This document shows, one piece after another, positions 11,591 through 24,470 of a DNA stretch of 64,000 bases. Position numbers and translations under genes: made by a program. Source of the DNA: Papilionanthe hookeriana x Papilionanthe teres (taxonomy: Eukaryota > Streptophyta > Magnoliopsida > Asparagales > Orchidaceae); the NCBI GenBank assembly GCA_022702705.1, contig CM040439.1:32924930-32988929 (forward strand), written 5' to 3'. The notes under the pieces are model-generated. The model ran no database searches, was not told where the DNA came from, and saw only the letters and a program-made list of their open reading frames with translations. The first letter of the stretch is position 1, and the number at the start of each line of letters is the position of its first letter.

Positions 11591-12550
11591 GTACCATCAT
11601 CTCTACATCAGTGCATCAAATACTATGATGGAGGGGAACAGTGCATCAAAGGTGACTTTACAACCATTCTCCGTACATGAGATTGGAATCCATGAAGATG
11701 CAAATTATTACGCACCACCGAAGAAAACAATCTTCTCCGCAGATACCATAACGAATGAAGCAAAGAAAGTTCGGACAATGAAGAACCTGAAGTCGAGTCC
11801 AACAAACTTCACTCACCACTCCCTTACGGCGAGATGGCTAAGGTTTCTCCACAACTTGCATCCGAGGTCGAGGCCGGGACGAGGCCGTGGTAGAGACGTT
11901 GTGACAGTTGGACAGAGGAAACCAGCCATCAATGTTGACTGGAAGATAGTTCTCGAAGAAGAAAAAGGAATTAAACAAGAATCAAATAAATAACAAGCTC
12001 AAGAAGCCGCAATTCAAGATCTCTCTCGAAAGATGAAAAGAATGAAGAATATAAATCGATGTACGAGAAGGATACATCATGCACATACTATGACCCTAAC
12101 CCCCGATCCATTCTAATAAGATCGAGGGCATGGTGGTCAAAGAGGTACGTAGCGGCGTGCAAAGCCAATCAAATTCTACCGTGGTGCTTCTTCATCCAAA
12201 ACCGAAAATACGGTACACTCAAGATGTCACTTCATCGAATTAATGGAATTACCTTTTGAGTGGTACTCTCCCCGTGTTCAAAATTTAATTCAAATCGTGG
12301 TTTCTTACCTCGACAATGACAAAAGTGCCAATCACAACATTTTGAAAAGTTATGAATAACCCGGCCGTCCACCCAATTCAAAGCATGGGCTCGACCCGGC
12401 ACAAGAGGATCTGGCTGACGATGCCGACCTTGCTTGGTCGTCACTTGCGAGTCTAATGAAAACTCGCATGGAAACTATAGACGAACTCGAAGATTTACAA
12501 ATCGTGAGACGCCCCTCCACCAGACTCCGAAGAAGAAATTAAATCTACAA
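11591..12550 (+). pseudogene. Tat protease end and protease-RT linker
   Basis: Begins with PSSLHQCIKYYDGG, the continuation of the protease cut at 4165. It then reads through several frames of linker (SKESSDNEEPEVESN near 11755, LPYGEMAKV near 11822) without a clear domain. The block near 12540-12620 (EEEIKSTIDELTEVNLG, then RPTFVSSLLNKEN) resembles the segment just before the RT domain in Tat elements. Frame changes throughout. The frame at 11625-11993 is out of register with the protein and is a shadow. Confidence 0.6.
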
Positions 12551-13560
12551 TAGATGAGTTAACTGAAGTTAACTTAGGTACTAGTGAAGAGCCTAGACCT
12601 ACCTTTGTTAGCTCCTTACTCAATAAAGAAAACTCCTCAAGAAATAATCAAGTTATTAATGGAATTTAAAGATCGTTTTGTTGAACTACGATGAGATGCT
12701 GTGTTTATCTCCGTGAGGTCGCAGTCCATAAGCTAGGAAAGGATCCTACTTCTGTCCCAACACAAGGTCCCGTAAGAATGCGCCTAGAAATCGAACAAAC
12801 AAGTCATAGCTGAAGTTAAAAAGCTAATGTACGCTAAATTTGTCCGAAGAACAATACCCGACTTGGTTAGCCAATGTGGTGCCACTTAGAAAGAATGGCT
12901 CGATCAGAATTTGTGTGGACTTCTGTAGATTTAAAACAAGGCATGTCCAAAAGTCGACCCTCTACCAATCCTGCATCAATGATCGATATTGCTTCAACGC
13001 ATGAAATATTCTCATTCATGGATGGATCTTCAGATACAACCAGATCAAAATGGCTCCAGAAGATGAAAAGCTTACAGCATTCGTAACGCCATCGGAGTAT
13101 ATTGCTACACAAAGGATGCCATTCGGACCGAAGAACGCAGGAGCAACCTACCGTAGAGCGATGACAAGAATTTTTGATGATCTCATCCACAATCAAGTCG
13201 AATGCTATGCGGACGATGTGGTCATCAAAAGCAAAGTAAAGGAAAACCAATTCGTATGATTTGAGAATTATTTAACGATTAAGATAATTTAACCTTAAGA
13301 TGAATCCTTTAAATGGACGCTCGGCGTCACCTCCGGGAAATTCTTAGATTCGTTGTCCCGCATCGTGGAATTGAAATTAACCCGGAAAGATTAAAGCTAT
13401 CTTAGAAATGCCGCCTCCCCAAAAACTTAAAACAACTACGATCCTTTCAAGGGAAGTCGGCATATCTTCGACGCTTTATTTCAAACTTGTCGTAGGTGTC
13501 AGCCTTTCTCAGCACTAGTTAAAAAGGACGCCAAATTTATTTGGGAAGAGAAATGCCGTA
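12550..13560 (+). pseudogene. Tat reverse transcriptase, frameshifted
   Basis: Fragments in order: AVHKLGKDPTSVP (about 12720-12765), FVWTSVDLK in a shifted frame, FSFMDGSS with a shifted SGYNQIKMAPEDEKLTAF-type block (13000-13080), RMPFGPKNAGATYRRAMT (about 13112-13165), IFDDLIHNQVECYADDVVIKSK (13170-13236), and a GKFL...GIEINPE segment after 13335. The catalytic box is YADD at about 13206; the usual form is YVDD. The thumb side (PPPQKLKTTTILSREVG-like and RRFISNL) is split by single-base indels. The enzyme would copy element RNA into cDNA in the particle. Not functional: at least five frame changes. Confidence 0.85.
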
Positions 13561-13587
13561 AGGCCTGAGGACATTAAAAAATATTTA

Positions 13588-14030
13588 ATGACACCTCCCC
13601 GTCTTAGCAGCCCAGCCTCGTGTAGACCGCTGATACTTTATACCGCGGCTTTAGACGACTCTCTCGGAGCCCCGTTAGCCCAGGTCAATGATGAGGGTAA
13701 AGAAAATGCTCTTTACTACTTAAGCCGTCGTTTACTCATCAATAAGGTATCCCGAATTGAAAAGCATTGTTTGGCCCCGATTCGCCACTCAAAAGCTCAG
13801 GCACTACATGCTTTCTCATAAGGTCAACCTGATCTCGAAATTTAATCCATTACAATACCGATGACCCGTCCAACACTTTCCGAATGCATTTCAAGCGATG
13901 GTCAACGATATTATTGTAATTCTATATAACTTTCGTCTCGTGCCGTAAACGGATAAGTCTTGTGCGACTTCCTCGCAAAGACACCCTTTGCCTACAGATT
14001 CTCCTCTCAACGACGATTTGCCGATGAACA
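13588..14030 (+). pseudogene. RNase H domain of the Tat pol
   Basis: The frame 13588-13821 holds PLILYTAALDDSLGAPLAQ followed by EGKENALYYLSRRL, the first strand and helix of the retroelement RNase H, including the first catalytic aspartate position. The continuation is broken. CDFLAKTPFAY at about 13960-13990 matches the end of the domain (ALADFLADHP-type). It would degrade the RNA of the RNA-DNA hybrid. Confidence 0.75.
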
Positions 14031-14039
14031 AATAATGAG

Positions 14040-14470
14040 CCTAAGACCCCGATGATCGACGTTGGGAATTATATTTCGACGCAGCATCTTTCAAGACAAA
14101 GACGAAGAATCGCAAGTAATAGTGCCCGTAAGGCAGAATCGGGCTAATCTTTTATAACACGGGGAGCGGGGGATGTTAAGATACTCCTACCACTACGTAA
14201 CCGTGTACAAACAATGAAGAATACGAAGCCCTCATAACGGACCGGAATTAACTTTTCAAATGGGGATACGTACATCAACATCTACTGGGATTCGCAATTG
14301 ATCATTCACCATCGTCGGACAAAGACAGAATTTTAAAGCCAAGACTCGGTAATATTTCCAGATGCCAAGGCGCTGTTGGAACAAATTCCGAATGCGACAA
14401 TCTACAAAATTCCTGCAAAAGAAAATGTCTTAGCCAGATGCGTTAGCTCGCCGCAAAAAGAATTTGCTCC
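14040..14470 (+). pseudogene. Second (archaeal-type) RNase H domain, Tat hallmark
   Basis: Broken fragments match a second RNase H: WELYFDAASFKTK-like reading at 14070-14100, an NNEEYEALI-like block near 14213-14240, DTYINIYWDSQLIIHH (about 14262-14305) with the conserved DSQLII, and IPAKENVLAR (14412-14440). A second RNase H between RNase H and integrase is known from Tat-lineage elements, where it is thought to have been acquired secondarily. The catalytic aspartate in DSQ is present; frames shift at least three times. Confidence 0.65.
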
Positions 14471-14639
14471 GTTTGCAAGATACCGTTGGAAGTGTCGGCT
14501 TCACTACGTCGTGTCCTATCATACCGACATGTACACAATACACAAATCAGGAAAAGAAGAAAAACCGCCGTAATAATGACAAAACACGTAAGATCATGAC
14601 AATGATACTGCATTACCTGCAACAAAAGAAAACTACCGT

Positions 14640-15850
14640 ACGATAGGTCGCTAGCCCATCGATTAAGAAAAGAACTCGTCGTACGCATTAATAAACAACA
14701 CGTTATACGAAGGTCTTTTGATCAAATGTGGCTAAGGTGCCTAAGCGGGTCCGAGGCCCGTGAAATTGTTAAAGAGGTGCATTCGTGGACTCCGTGGCGC
14801 TCACCAAGCCGGGTCCGAAGATGAAAGGAAAATTAAAAGACTAGGTACTACCGGCCCTCGATGATGACCGACTGCATGAAAATCGCCAAGAGCCGTCACT
14901 AATGCCAAGTGCACGGAGTGGTTCTACACCAACCTTCCAAATGTGCTACATCCCACAATTGCGTCGCGGCCATTCGAATGTTGGGGCACGTATATGGGTC
15001 GGATAGAACCACCATCTTCAAAAGGACATCGCTTCATTCTTGCGGCCACAGACATTTTCCAAGTGGGCAGAGGCGCTCCATCTTAGAGAAGTGAAAGCAC
15101 ACCACGTGCTACGCTTTTTCAAGAACCAAGTTGTCTACCATTTCGGAGTGCCGCGCAGATTATCTCGATACGGCCGCATTCGAAGCACGCAAATCAACAA
15201 TTTTGTCAGAGACACGCGAATCGACCGGCGATACTCAACAATTTACTACCCAAGAGCAAACGGCCTCGCTGAGGCTTTTAATAAAACTCTCGTTCAAATC
15301 TTAAAGAAAACTTTAGGCGATAATAAGAGAAATTGGCACGAGATGTTGTTAGAAGCCTTATGGGCCTACCGGACAACCTTCAGAACTCCTACTCAAGCTA
15401 CACCTTACGCTCTGGTGTACGGGTCCGAGGCAAAGGTTACCTTTAGAGGTTCAGCTTCCTTCACTCGTAATCGCAAATTGCAAATAAGATCACGACAGAA
15501 GAGAACGCCAAATTACGACTAGAAGAATTAGAAAGCTTGAAGGGAAAAGACTTGCAACATGGAAGAGAATTTAGAACTATACCAAGCGAAGATGGTTCAA
15601 GCCCATGAAAAACTCGGTCAGCCCAAGAACCTTCAAAGTTGGTGACTTAGTTCGTTCTCAAGAGACCTATTCGCACACCGCAAGATAGGAGGAAAATTCC
15701 AACCCACTGAAGGGTCGTTCGTGGCTGAAGCAAAGATACTGTGGAGGTTCCTACCAAGCCTAATGAATTGCCAGGGAGAACGACATGCTTCCAATCAACG
15801 GACGATACTTAAAAAGTATTACGCTACCCGATGTTTCGAAGGAATGAATT
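14640..15850 (+). pseudogene. Tat integrase, frameshifted, second catalytic Asp lost
   Basis: Begins near YDRSLAHRL/RRSFDQMWLRCL (14640-14740), the zinc-finger side, followed by YYRPSMMTDCMK (14850-14880). The catalytic core has AATDIF (about 15040-15056, first Asp present), then in frame 15040-15522 KWAEALHLREVKAHHV, FGVPRRL, YPRANGLAEAFNKTL (catalytic Glu present) and LWAYRTTFRTPTQATPYALVYGSEA. At the second catalytic site the family reads SDNGGQF, but here the sequence reads SRYGRI, so that Asp is not recoverable. The C-terminal region (FKVGDL-like, KFQPT, GRYLKKYYA-like) extends to about 15840. It would insert the cDNA into chromosomes. Confidence 0.85.
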
Positions 15851-18194
15851 CTTCATCCCTAAGAAACACGGGTGAAGTAATTACTTATGATCGGGTCCGA
15901 ACCCAAAAATAATAAAATGTGCTAAGATAAATAAAATCATGATAATAAAGTTTTCCTTGTTTTTCCAAATCAAGATCTTTTCCTGATCTTTTCCCACTTC
16001 ATTCCCGTTAAATTTAAAAATACAAGAAGTAATAAAAAAAATGTCTTTAATAAACATTTTCTTAATGTTATTGTTCTTAGTACATCCCCGATCCTTTTCC
16101 TTGTCTTTTCGGGCAGTGGAAATGTCGAACGTGCGGTCGTCCCGAACTTTAGAAATGGCGTAAGCCTTGCACTCGATTAAAAGAGGGTGAAAGATGGAGC
16201 GATAATCGAGATTGACTAGGATTTCGCACCAAGAAATTTCCACAAAAGAAGAGGAAAGTGACTGTGTCTCACTCGACCAAGAAGAACCGCTCTGCGTACA
16301 AGGATGAAAGTGGGTGGCCCAAGCCACCAATCCAGCAAGAAGAAAAGAAAGGCAAAAACCGAAGAAGATAAGAAAATGAAGTTGTAGTCACATACACACG
16401 TGGGTTATGCTTGTCGCACCGCACCCACAGAGATTCAAGAAGTTCGAAGAGCTACTCTCATTAACGCAATGAAGAAATAAGAATCGCCGTATTCGTAAGA
16501 TGTTAACAAAACTAGCTGCGGACCAGCGCGACGAGACAGCTGTTGCATTGCCGCACGTACACTTCAAGGACACCGGTTCACCAGGAACCCGAAGAAAGGA
16601 GGCCAGCTCCTAGGATACCGTAAAGGACCAGGGAAATCTCACAAAGATTAGGAAGAAAGAAGACTACCACGCTACTCGCATAGAACCACCGCAATGCATG
16701 ACCTTGTTGGGCAGAGCAACCCCCGGGGGATGTCCCGACGGACATCATCCCCGAGGAGCCGAGGTATGCAGGAGAACGTGAAGGGATTGAACCGTATATC
16801 CCACAATATGTCACCAGCCTCGCCATCCGCATTATTCGGAATACGAGCTGGAGAGAATGCGTAATGTCGAAAAGAAACCTTTCAATACTTCGAGAGAATT
16901 GTGAGTGCGTGCGCGGACTCAATATACTAAGGCCTCGAGCTAAGGTACAGACGTGTTCTCGCAGTTTGAACAACAACAAATCGTGGATTGCATCCGGATT
17001 TGAAAAGAATGGGCCGAGCAGCGCCTAAGGGAAAATACCTACTCGAACCCCGAAATGGATGCTTGTGGAAGGGAAGAATTACAATACAATGTGGATGCTG
17101 TTACAACTTCGTGGAGGATAGAAGGGAAACCCACCGGGAATACTCGCCGGGTAAGTGGATCCGATGCCATTACCATCAAGAGAATGGTAAAGAGATCGAT
17201 AACATGGAGAGTACCGTCAGCTAGATTGCATACCCAATAACCGCATTATTAACATCTACAAGGCAGTGACCGCATACCCCCCACACACATCACCACGACT
17301 TTGTCGACCTTCGCATGCTTCCTTCTCGAACGAGTGTAACATCATGTTCGGATCCGACCTCCGGATAGCAAGTCTTGTGTGAGTTCCGAGGGCCGCTGAA
17401 GATACCATTACCTAGCGTAGGTTCCGTCATGATACCGAAGGGGCAAATTTGTTTATATCACAAGCATTGCATACCAGAGTACCAAGAAGCGGATCTCAGT
17501 TACTTTCAGGAGGATGGACGACAAAGACACCTTTACCATTTCCAAAATGTAATCTGCAGTTAGAGAGCCTCTCGGCCTTACGAGTCATGCGTAGCCATAC
17601 GGAAGATATCACACCTCCAATGTACATCCATACGGCATCCTCGCCAAGGGATGGCTTGAAGGTGATGTTATTGACCATGTAACCCACTATTCCGTACATG
17701 GATTTTTGACGATGCTTCTTCGGGTGGATCGACAAAAGATCATACATGTCCGTTTCGAGTCTACGGGATTGCATGAGATGTATTCCGCATCGAAGTTCGT
17801 ATGATGTATCTTCGACATGATTTCGGGAATGAAAGTGACCATGTCACATTTTTGGCCTTCACCTCTTTTGTGCAAATTGACTGAAACGCCATTAAAGTTA
17901 AATGAACTTCGAACAAAGAACAAAAAAAAATTAAAAAAAAAAGAATAAAAGAAAACTTTCCTTAAAAACCTAAAATGATGAACACCAAATTCACAACGAT
18001 AGTAAAATTTGAATCGTTAAAAGACAAAATGAACATAAATTTCAAATCAAATTTCAATCGAGTTCAAACTCAACCTTCCGAATCCGAAACTAACTGCTCC
18101 ACTCTCTCCCTCGTCCGGGACGAAGCGTCGATCCCATCGACACGGATCGAATCCGATGGCATGAGAATGTGTCCCTCTTCATACATAAATCTTT
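15850..18194 (+). other. 3' UTR of the Tat element, no recognised gene
   Basis: After the integrase there are about 2.3 kb of sequence with only short frames on both strands (for example 15881-16330 minus and 16578-16979 minus), none resembling a known protein. 17908-17945 is a poly-A-rich stretch. By position this is the extended 3' UTR seen in Tat-lineage elements. An additional, strongly decayed ORF cannot be excluded. Confidence 0.5.
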
Positions 18195-18965
18195 CGAGAT
18201 CGGAGCCTAACTTCCAAGCTTTCTTCAAGGCTAGAGCCTAACTTCTAGTCCTCTTTTCAAAATTTTCGAGACCGGTACCTAAATTCCGCTCTCATTCCGA
18301 GATCGATACCTAAATTTTGATTCTCATCCGAATTCGATAATTAAATTTTAATTCAAAATTTTCGAGACCTGTGACTTCCAAATTCCGCTCTCATTCCGAG
18401 ATCGATACCAATTCGATTCTCATCCGAATTGATACCTAAATTTCAATTCAAAATTTCCAGACCGGCAATTTTAAATTCCGTTCTCATTCCGAGATCGATA
18501 CCTCAAATTTCAATTCTCATCCGACCGATACCTAAATTTCAATTCAAAATTTCCGAGACCGGTACCTAAATTCTAGTTCTCATTCTGAGATCGATACCTA
18601 AATTTCGATTCTCATCCGGAATTGATACCTAAATTTCAATTCAAAAATTTCCCGAGACTCGGTACCTAAATTCCGCTCATTCCGAGATCGATACCTCCAC
18701 CCCCGATTCTCATCCGAATTGATACCTAAATTTCAATTCAAAATTTCCGAGACCGGTACCTAAATTCCAGTTCTATTCCGAGATCAAGGCTCTAAATTTC
18801 GATTCTCATCCTAATTGATACCTAAATTTCAATTCAAAATTTCCGAGATCGGTACCTAAATTCCAGCTTCAATCCGAGATCGATACCTAAATTTTGATTC
18901 TCATCCGAATTGATACCTAAATTTCAATTCTCAACTTTCGAGACGATACCTAAATTCAAAATTAC
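18195..18965 (+). repeat. 96-bp tandem repeat built of three 32-bp subunits, in 3' UTR
   Basis: The motif CGAGACCGGTACC recurs at about 18267, 18363, 18457, 18554, 18653, 18749 and 18844, a spacing of 94-99 bases. Each 96-bp unit contains three related segments of about 32 bases: CGAGACCGGTACCTAAATTC, CGAGATCGATACCTAAATTT and CGAATTGATACCTAAATTTC, each followed by a pyrimidine-rich tail. The array is a higher-order repeat and ends about 185 bases before the 3' LTR. 3' UTR arrays in Tat/Ogre elements are known sources of satellite DNA. Confidence 0.9.
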
Positions 18966-19149
18966 CCCTTTTCCTTTCCTTACCGAGAGTTCATGAATTT
19001 CCCGCTCGCAGATATACTCGACACTCCCCAAATGAAACTCTTCTACTGGCCCCAAGTCCGTCACTGACATCCGTGCTGGTTTGTTGATCGCTGTCAACAC
19101 CAATACGCGCGTGTGATCCGTCAGCTCACCACACCTATCGGGGTCCATT
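18966..19149 (+). other. Pre-LTR segment of the Tat element
   Basis: Ends TATCGGGGTCCATT directly before the LTR start TGTTGACC. A polypurine tract would be expected here; GGGG is the only purine run and it is not convincing. An open minus-strand frame at 18924-19148 (beginning MDPDRCGELTDH) has no recognisable domain and I do not call it. Confidence 0.35.
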
Positions 19150-22100
19150 TGTTGACCTCATTTTTGATGAGTCATCTCTTCTTTTAGTACTGGGACTAGC
19201 CTTAGGCTTTTCCTTCGACTATCTTAGAGGACTAGAATTTGGACCCACCACTTAGAAATTCAAACCACTTCTAAACTCCCGCAAACTCCCACAAACTTGG
19301 ATTGTAGACCCCTAATCACGCAGGGTTGAAAATCAAATGTGGAAGTTTAAAGGATGGGTTCCCATAGACCTGCCTGTGTGATCGCCTGGGTGGCCTGGTC
19401 TCGTGAAGGGTTGACTTACACACACACTACACTCATACACTACACTTTCACACACCTCCAAACCACACCCATACCTAACTCGACCTCCCCGACTCATGTA
19501 GGTGATTCACATGGATTTGTCCTTAACCCTAAGCCCTCGTTGCAGAGGGTTATAACATGTTGAATGCCTCAAATGAGTCCCTTCATTGCTCATGTGGCTT
19601 GCATGGCTTCATGGCTCAACCAAAATGATTTTATTCCACTTATATTCACCTAATCTTCATTTTTCCAAGTTTTCACTTCGACTCTCGGACCCTACACCCG
19701 CCTAACATACCAAATGCCCTCGAACTACCCAAAATATCCAAAATTCCCAAATCACCCAAAATTCCTCAGAACCAATCCCAAACATTTCCACATCACTCAA
19801 ATCGATCATCCATACCCGCATATACCAAAATTCCAAAAATACCTCCCAATACCCTCCAAGTACCCAAAATACCCCTCTCGACCTAAAATCCAAAAATTCG
19901 TAAAATTCTCAGGAAATTCCAAAATCCCAAATATTCCCAATTTCATTTTGTTCAATCATACTAAGGGCCAATTTTGTCAATTTACCCTACTTTTGTCAAA
20001 CCCCAATATGACCCATTTTAACTCGGAGCGAACCCAATGTCAAACCAAACCTACCCAATTGACCCAAATTCTGGTCCAATTCAATTTAAACTTCAATTCA
20101 ACATTCCCAACACCAATTTAGACCAAATCCAAGTCCAATTCGATTAACATCAATCCACCCACTTTTTGCCTTAAAGCCCAATTTGGACCCATAACCCAAA
20201 CCTAACCCAAACTCACCCAATTCAACTCCAATTAACCCCAAATCTTTTCTAAATCTTCCTTAGCATCCCCACAAACAAAACACCAATACGGTTTGCCCAA
20301 CATTTAGACCCAACCCCGCCTCAAATTCAACCCAAAGCTAAAAGGCCCAATTTCGACCTAAACCCAAACCTAACCCAAATGAGCCCAAACCCCAAAATCA
20401 AAGCTTCCAAACCAAAGTCAAAACCTCCTTTTTAAAACACTCCCATAAACATTTCTCAACATTAATTTTACATCAATTTCAATCCTAGCCCAACATCGTC
20501 CAACTTGGCCCACTTTGACCTATATTGGCCCATTCACCGAAGGAGCCCAAATTCAACCCAATTCAAATCCAAATCACTCCCAATTTGCTCCAAGACATCT
20601 ATGAGCTAAACCCAACAACTATTTGGCCCAAGACTTTACCAAAATTTCATCCTAAAGTCCATTTTAAAATTCAAAAAGCCCACTTCCCTTAAACCTTCCT
20701 AAAAGCCCACTCCCTTCAAATTCAAAAGCCCAAATTCATCCAAAGCCCACATGACATTTCCATTTGCCATCCACTTAATCAAAGCCATTCCCAAGTCCTA
20801 ATCCCATCAATTAAACAATTCCAAATCAAGCCCCATAAAAATTTCCACTAAAATGCCAAAATCCACATAACTTTTTTATGAAATCGACCCAATCTTTCCT
20901 GCCACATGGAGCCATGAAGCCACATGCAAGCCATTAGCAAGCCATGAGGATCTCTAAGTTGTCAACTCTCCTTAAATGGCAAAAGGAGGAGGTCCTTTAA
21001 GAACCTCCTAAAAGTCATTAACCTTAAGCATGTTTCACCTTAACCAAATTCTTAATCCAAATATATTTGGATAAGGACTTCTCCATGCCAAACCAAATCG
21101 ATCCTCGCGACTCCCCACAACACCCCAAGCCACCTTGAAGGGTGAACCTGCTTCTCCAAAATGATGGGTTGACCCAAATCTAGCCAAAATGGCCTCTTCC
21201 CATTCCATTCCAAGCCATCCCCTTGGCTACGACAGCTCCACCGATCGCACTAAACCCCGCCCCGACCCACCCGACCCGAGGGTGACCCATGCCCGCCGGC
21301 AAGCCGCCCCCGGGTCGCCGGAAAACTCCATGGCCGAGAGCTCACATGTGAGCCCAAGCTTGGAATTCTCACCTACTGAGCTGCCCCATCCCTGGCCATT
21401 GTAGCTATTCTTCTCTTGCCAAGAAGTACCGATCCCAAGCCCTAACTCTCCCTAGAGGCCCTCCACCTCTCCGCTCCTATCTAAACACCACCCCTTCGCC
21501 ATGGGAGGTGCTGAAACAAACCCAAGGAAACTCTGCCAAAATGGTTCCAGACTATTCCCCATACATGCAGTGATTTGATCCCCACTGAATTCGAGGGCCC
21601 AATTCCTCCAAACAGCTCAATTTCGAGTTCAAACTTTAGCCCAAAAACCAGGACACTTCTCCACAAGGATCAATCATCAAATTGGATTGGTCCTACACCT
21701 TCACTCGTACCAAGAGAAGGTGTCCACCAGCAAAAGCTCCATCCCCAGGCCACTGCTGCTCCACTCCAAGCTTTGTGATCGTCAGGTCGAAATCCTACCT
21801 AGGCAATTCACTGCACAAGAGACTTCATCCGGGAGCTTGCCGGGATCTAATCGAAGGTGAACAACCCTCGCATCGAAGCCACACTTCTCTGAGCAAAGGT
21901 ATGGCCTCACTCTTCTTCCAGAGCTTCGAACATTCTCCATTTTCATTAAGTCAATTTCATGCCACATAAACCGTAGCGGATGTGTTTCCGTCTTCTCGAG
22001 ACGAATCCACAGAGCATAAGAACGTTAAATTTGGTCAAGTATCGAGTGAGATCTTAGGCCTAGAAGATGGACTGCCCCGGGCTAGGAGGTTGCTTGGGGA

Positions 22101-22842
22101 CGATGAACGGATGTCGTTCATTCAATACACGCGCGGACGGAGGCTCGATTAGGTCGATCGCGCATGATACGCGGAAGGCGGGACCCGGCTGCTGGATCAA
22201 GGGCAGCATCAAATGGGAGCGCGCCGCGCGCCGTTCGCAGATGCCGAGGATGACGCGGCGCCGACTCGGATAAATAGAAAATTGTGGATTTTCCTATTTA
22301 TTTAATTCCCCGAACTTGGAAAATTCATAACTTTCGTGTAGGAAAATCATAAAAATAAAATAAAAATACCCCGAAGCCAAAGGAATGAGGAGAATAATGT
22401 GGAAAAGAAATCATTTAATTTCATCAAGTATTTTATTTTTAATAATTTATTTACTGTCTGCATTATTTTAATTTTCCATGCATAGAAATTCACCAAGGTA
22501 CGAGACCATGTGCTTTCAAGCCTCTAAATTGGGAACATTCTCCGAATTTTCTAAAGTCGTAGGCCATCCCTACGAGAAGTTATTGATTTTTCAAATTCAT
22601 GTTACTGTTTTGAGTATTTTAAATCTAATAATTAAGTATGTTGTGAAATAAATTTGAAGGAAAATTTTAAGGATGTCTCTACGACCAAGAGGACCTTAGA
22701 AAATAAGTTTCGAGTTAACTCATTTAAAATAACCCTAATCGCTTAAACACCAAAAAATAGATCCCTAATTAATTAGAGCTAACCATACATCAAATTGACT
22801 TGAAATCAATTCTCCATTGACCTTTATGATCAGAGGAACCTA

Positions 22843-22940
22843 CTAAATGGGTTGAATAAGCCATTTAGTCAACTTGAAGTCAATTGGACTTGGTTAGCCC
22901 TACTAAATGGGTTGAATAAGCCATTTAGTCAATTTGAACT
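22843..22940 (+). repeat. 66-bp tandem duplication private to this LTR
   Basis: CTACTAAATGGGTTGAATAA and the following AGCCATTTAGTCAA occur twice, about 66 bases apart. The 4166-11589 copy has a single degenerate version. A small duplication after the copies diverged. Confidence 0.75.
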
Positions 22941-24084
22941 TTAAAAATTCATAACTTTCAAAATACCTTTCAAAAATTCACCAAATCGTTTTAGAGCCTC
23001 TCTCGATAATAGGGGAATTCTGAGAAAATTAAAATTTCAATTTTCTAAAAAGTTGATTTTTAATATTATTTTAATATTTTAATAATTACAAAATAAAAAC
23101 TACAAAAATAACAAAATTCACCAAAATGTCACATTTTGAATTTTAATCACTTAGAACAAACCCCATATTTTTCTTAGGTCTATTTAATGAGATATTAAAT
23201 TTTAAAGCTCCCAGTAATTTTAAAATTAAAAAAGCCATTTTCTAGCATTTTCACTAAAATAATTATAATAAATCATATGAAAATCGAAATCGCAAAAATC
23301 GATTCTCTGATTTCCTTGATATCAGAGAGATTTTTGAAAAATATTAAATTCATTTTTCAACCTTTTGTTTTTTTTTTAAATTAATTAACACTCCAAAACT
23401 TAAAATAATTATAATAAAAATAATATAATTTAAAAATCACCAAAATTGGTCCAAGTGGTCCTCTGGTCATTAAGAATGTCCCATAATTTTCTTAAGGACA
23501 GAAACTCTCCTTGGTCATGTTATTAAATTTTTCTTGGAAATTCCTATTTTCCACCAAAAAAAATAATTATATAAATAAATTAAATACGTAAAAATCACAT
23601 TTTCTCCTCTCATGTCTTTATTGGCATATGAGTGAAGTCACATAAAATTTCAAGTTCATTTAAGCTCAATTTAGTGAGTTATGAAATTATTAAGCTAAGG
23701 GCAAATGGTAATTAAAATTTAACCCTTAATTAAAATCCTTTAGGTTTAATAAAATTAACAAGTAAAATATTTGATCTTAATTTTATTTGACGATTGAAAT
23801 TTAAATAATTAAAGGGTAGAAACCCATTAAACAATTTAAAATAATTGAAATAAACCTTAATTAAATAATTGATTAAATTGGGAAGAATAATAAAATCGAA
23901 TTATTAAAATAAAGGATATTATTAGAAGAGATTTATTCTTTAATTTAAAAATCCCTAAATAAATCATTTCAATAATATTTAATTCCTAACTAAAAAGGAT
24001 AATTCAAATTTAAGTTTTAAAATGTTAAAGGACTTAACCAATAAATTAAATAAAAAGGTTAAATTATTAAACTCTTTTTAAATT

Positions 24085-24470
24085 TTCAATTAAATTAAAA
24101 ATAAAAATAAAATTAAATTAAAGATTAAATTAAATTAAATTAAATAAACAAATTAAATTAAATTAAATGAATTAAATTAAATTAAATTAAATTAAATAAA
24201 TTAAATTAAATTAAATTAAATTAGACTAAATTAAATTAAAACAAATTAAATTAAATTAAATTAAATTAAATTAAAACATATTAAATTAAATTAAATTAAA
24301 TTAAATTAAATCAAATTAAATTAAAATTAAATCAAATTAAATTAAATTAAAGGAAATTAAATCAAATTAAACTAAATTAATTTAACATCAAATCAAACTA
24401 AATTTAATTAAATTAAATTAAATTAAAGTTACAATTAAATTAAATTAAATTAAAGTTAAATTAAAAATAA
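24085..24470 (+). repeat. AAATT pentanucleotide microsatellite
   Basis: Counterpart of the tract at 9120-9500, longer and purer. Confidence 0.9.

Noticed and set aside
11625..11993. 122-codon plus-strand frame
   Set aside because: Out of register with the readable protease-RT linker; has no recognised domain.
18195..18965. CRISPR-like direct repeats
   Set aside because: Contiguous tandem units without unique spacers, in a plant retroelement 3' UTR.
18924..19148. Open minus-strand frame beginning MDPDRCGELTDH next to the 3' LTR
   Set aside because: Opposite to the element, no domain recognised, overlaps the end of the repeat array; likely chance.
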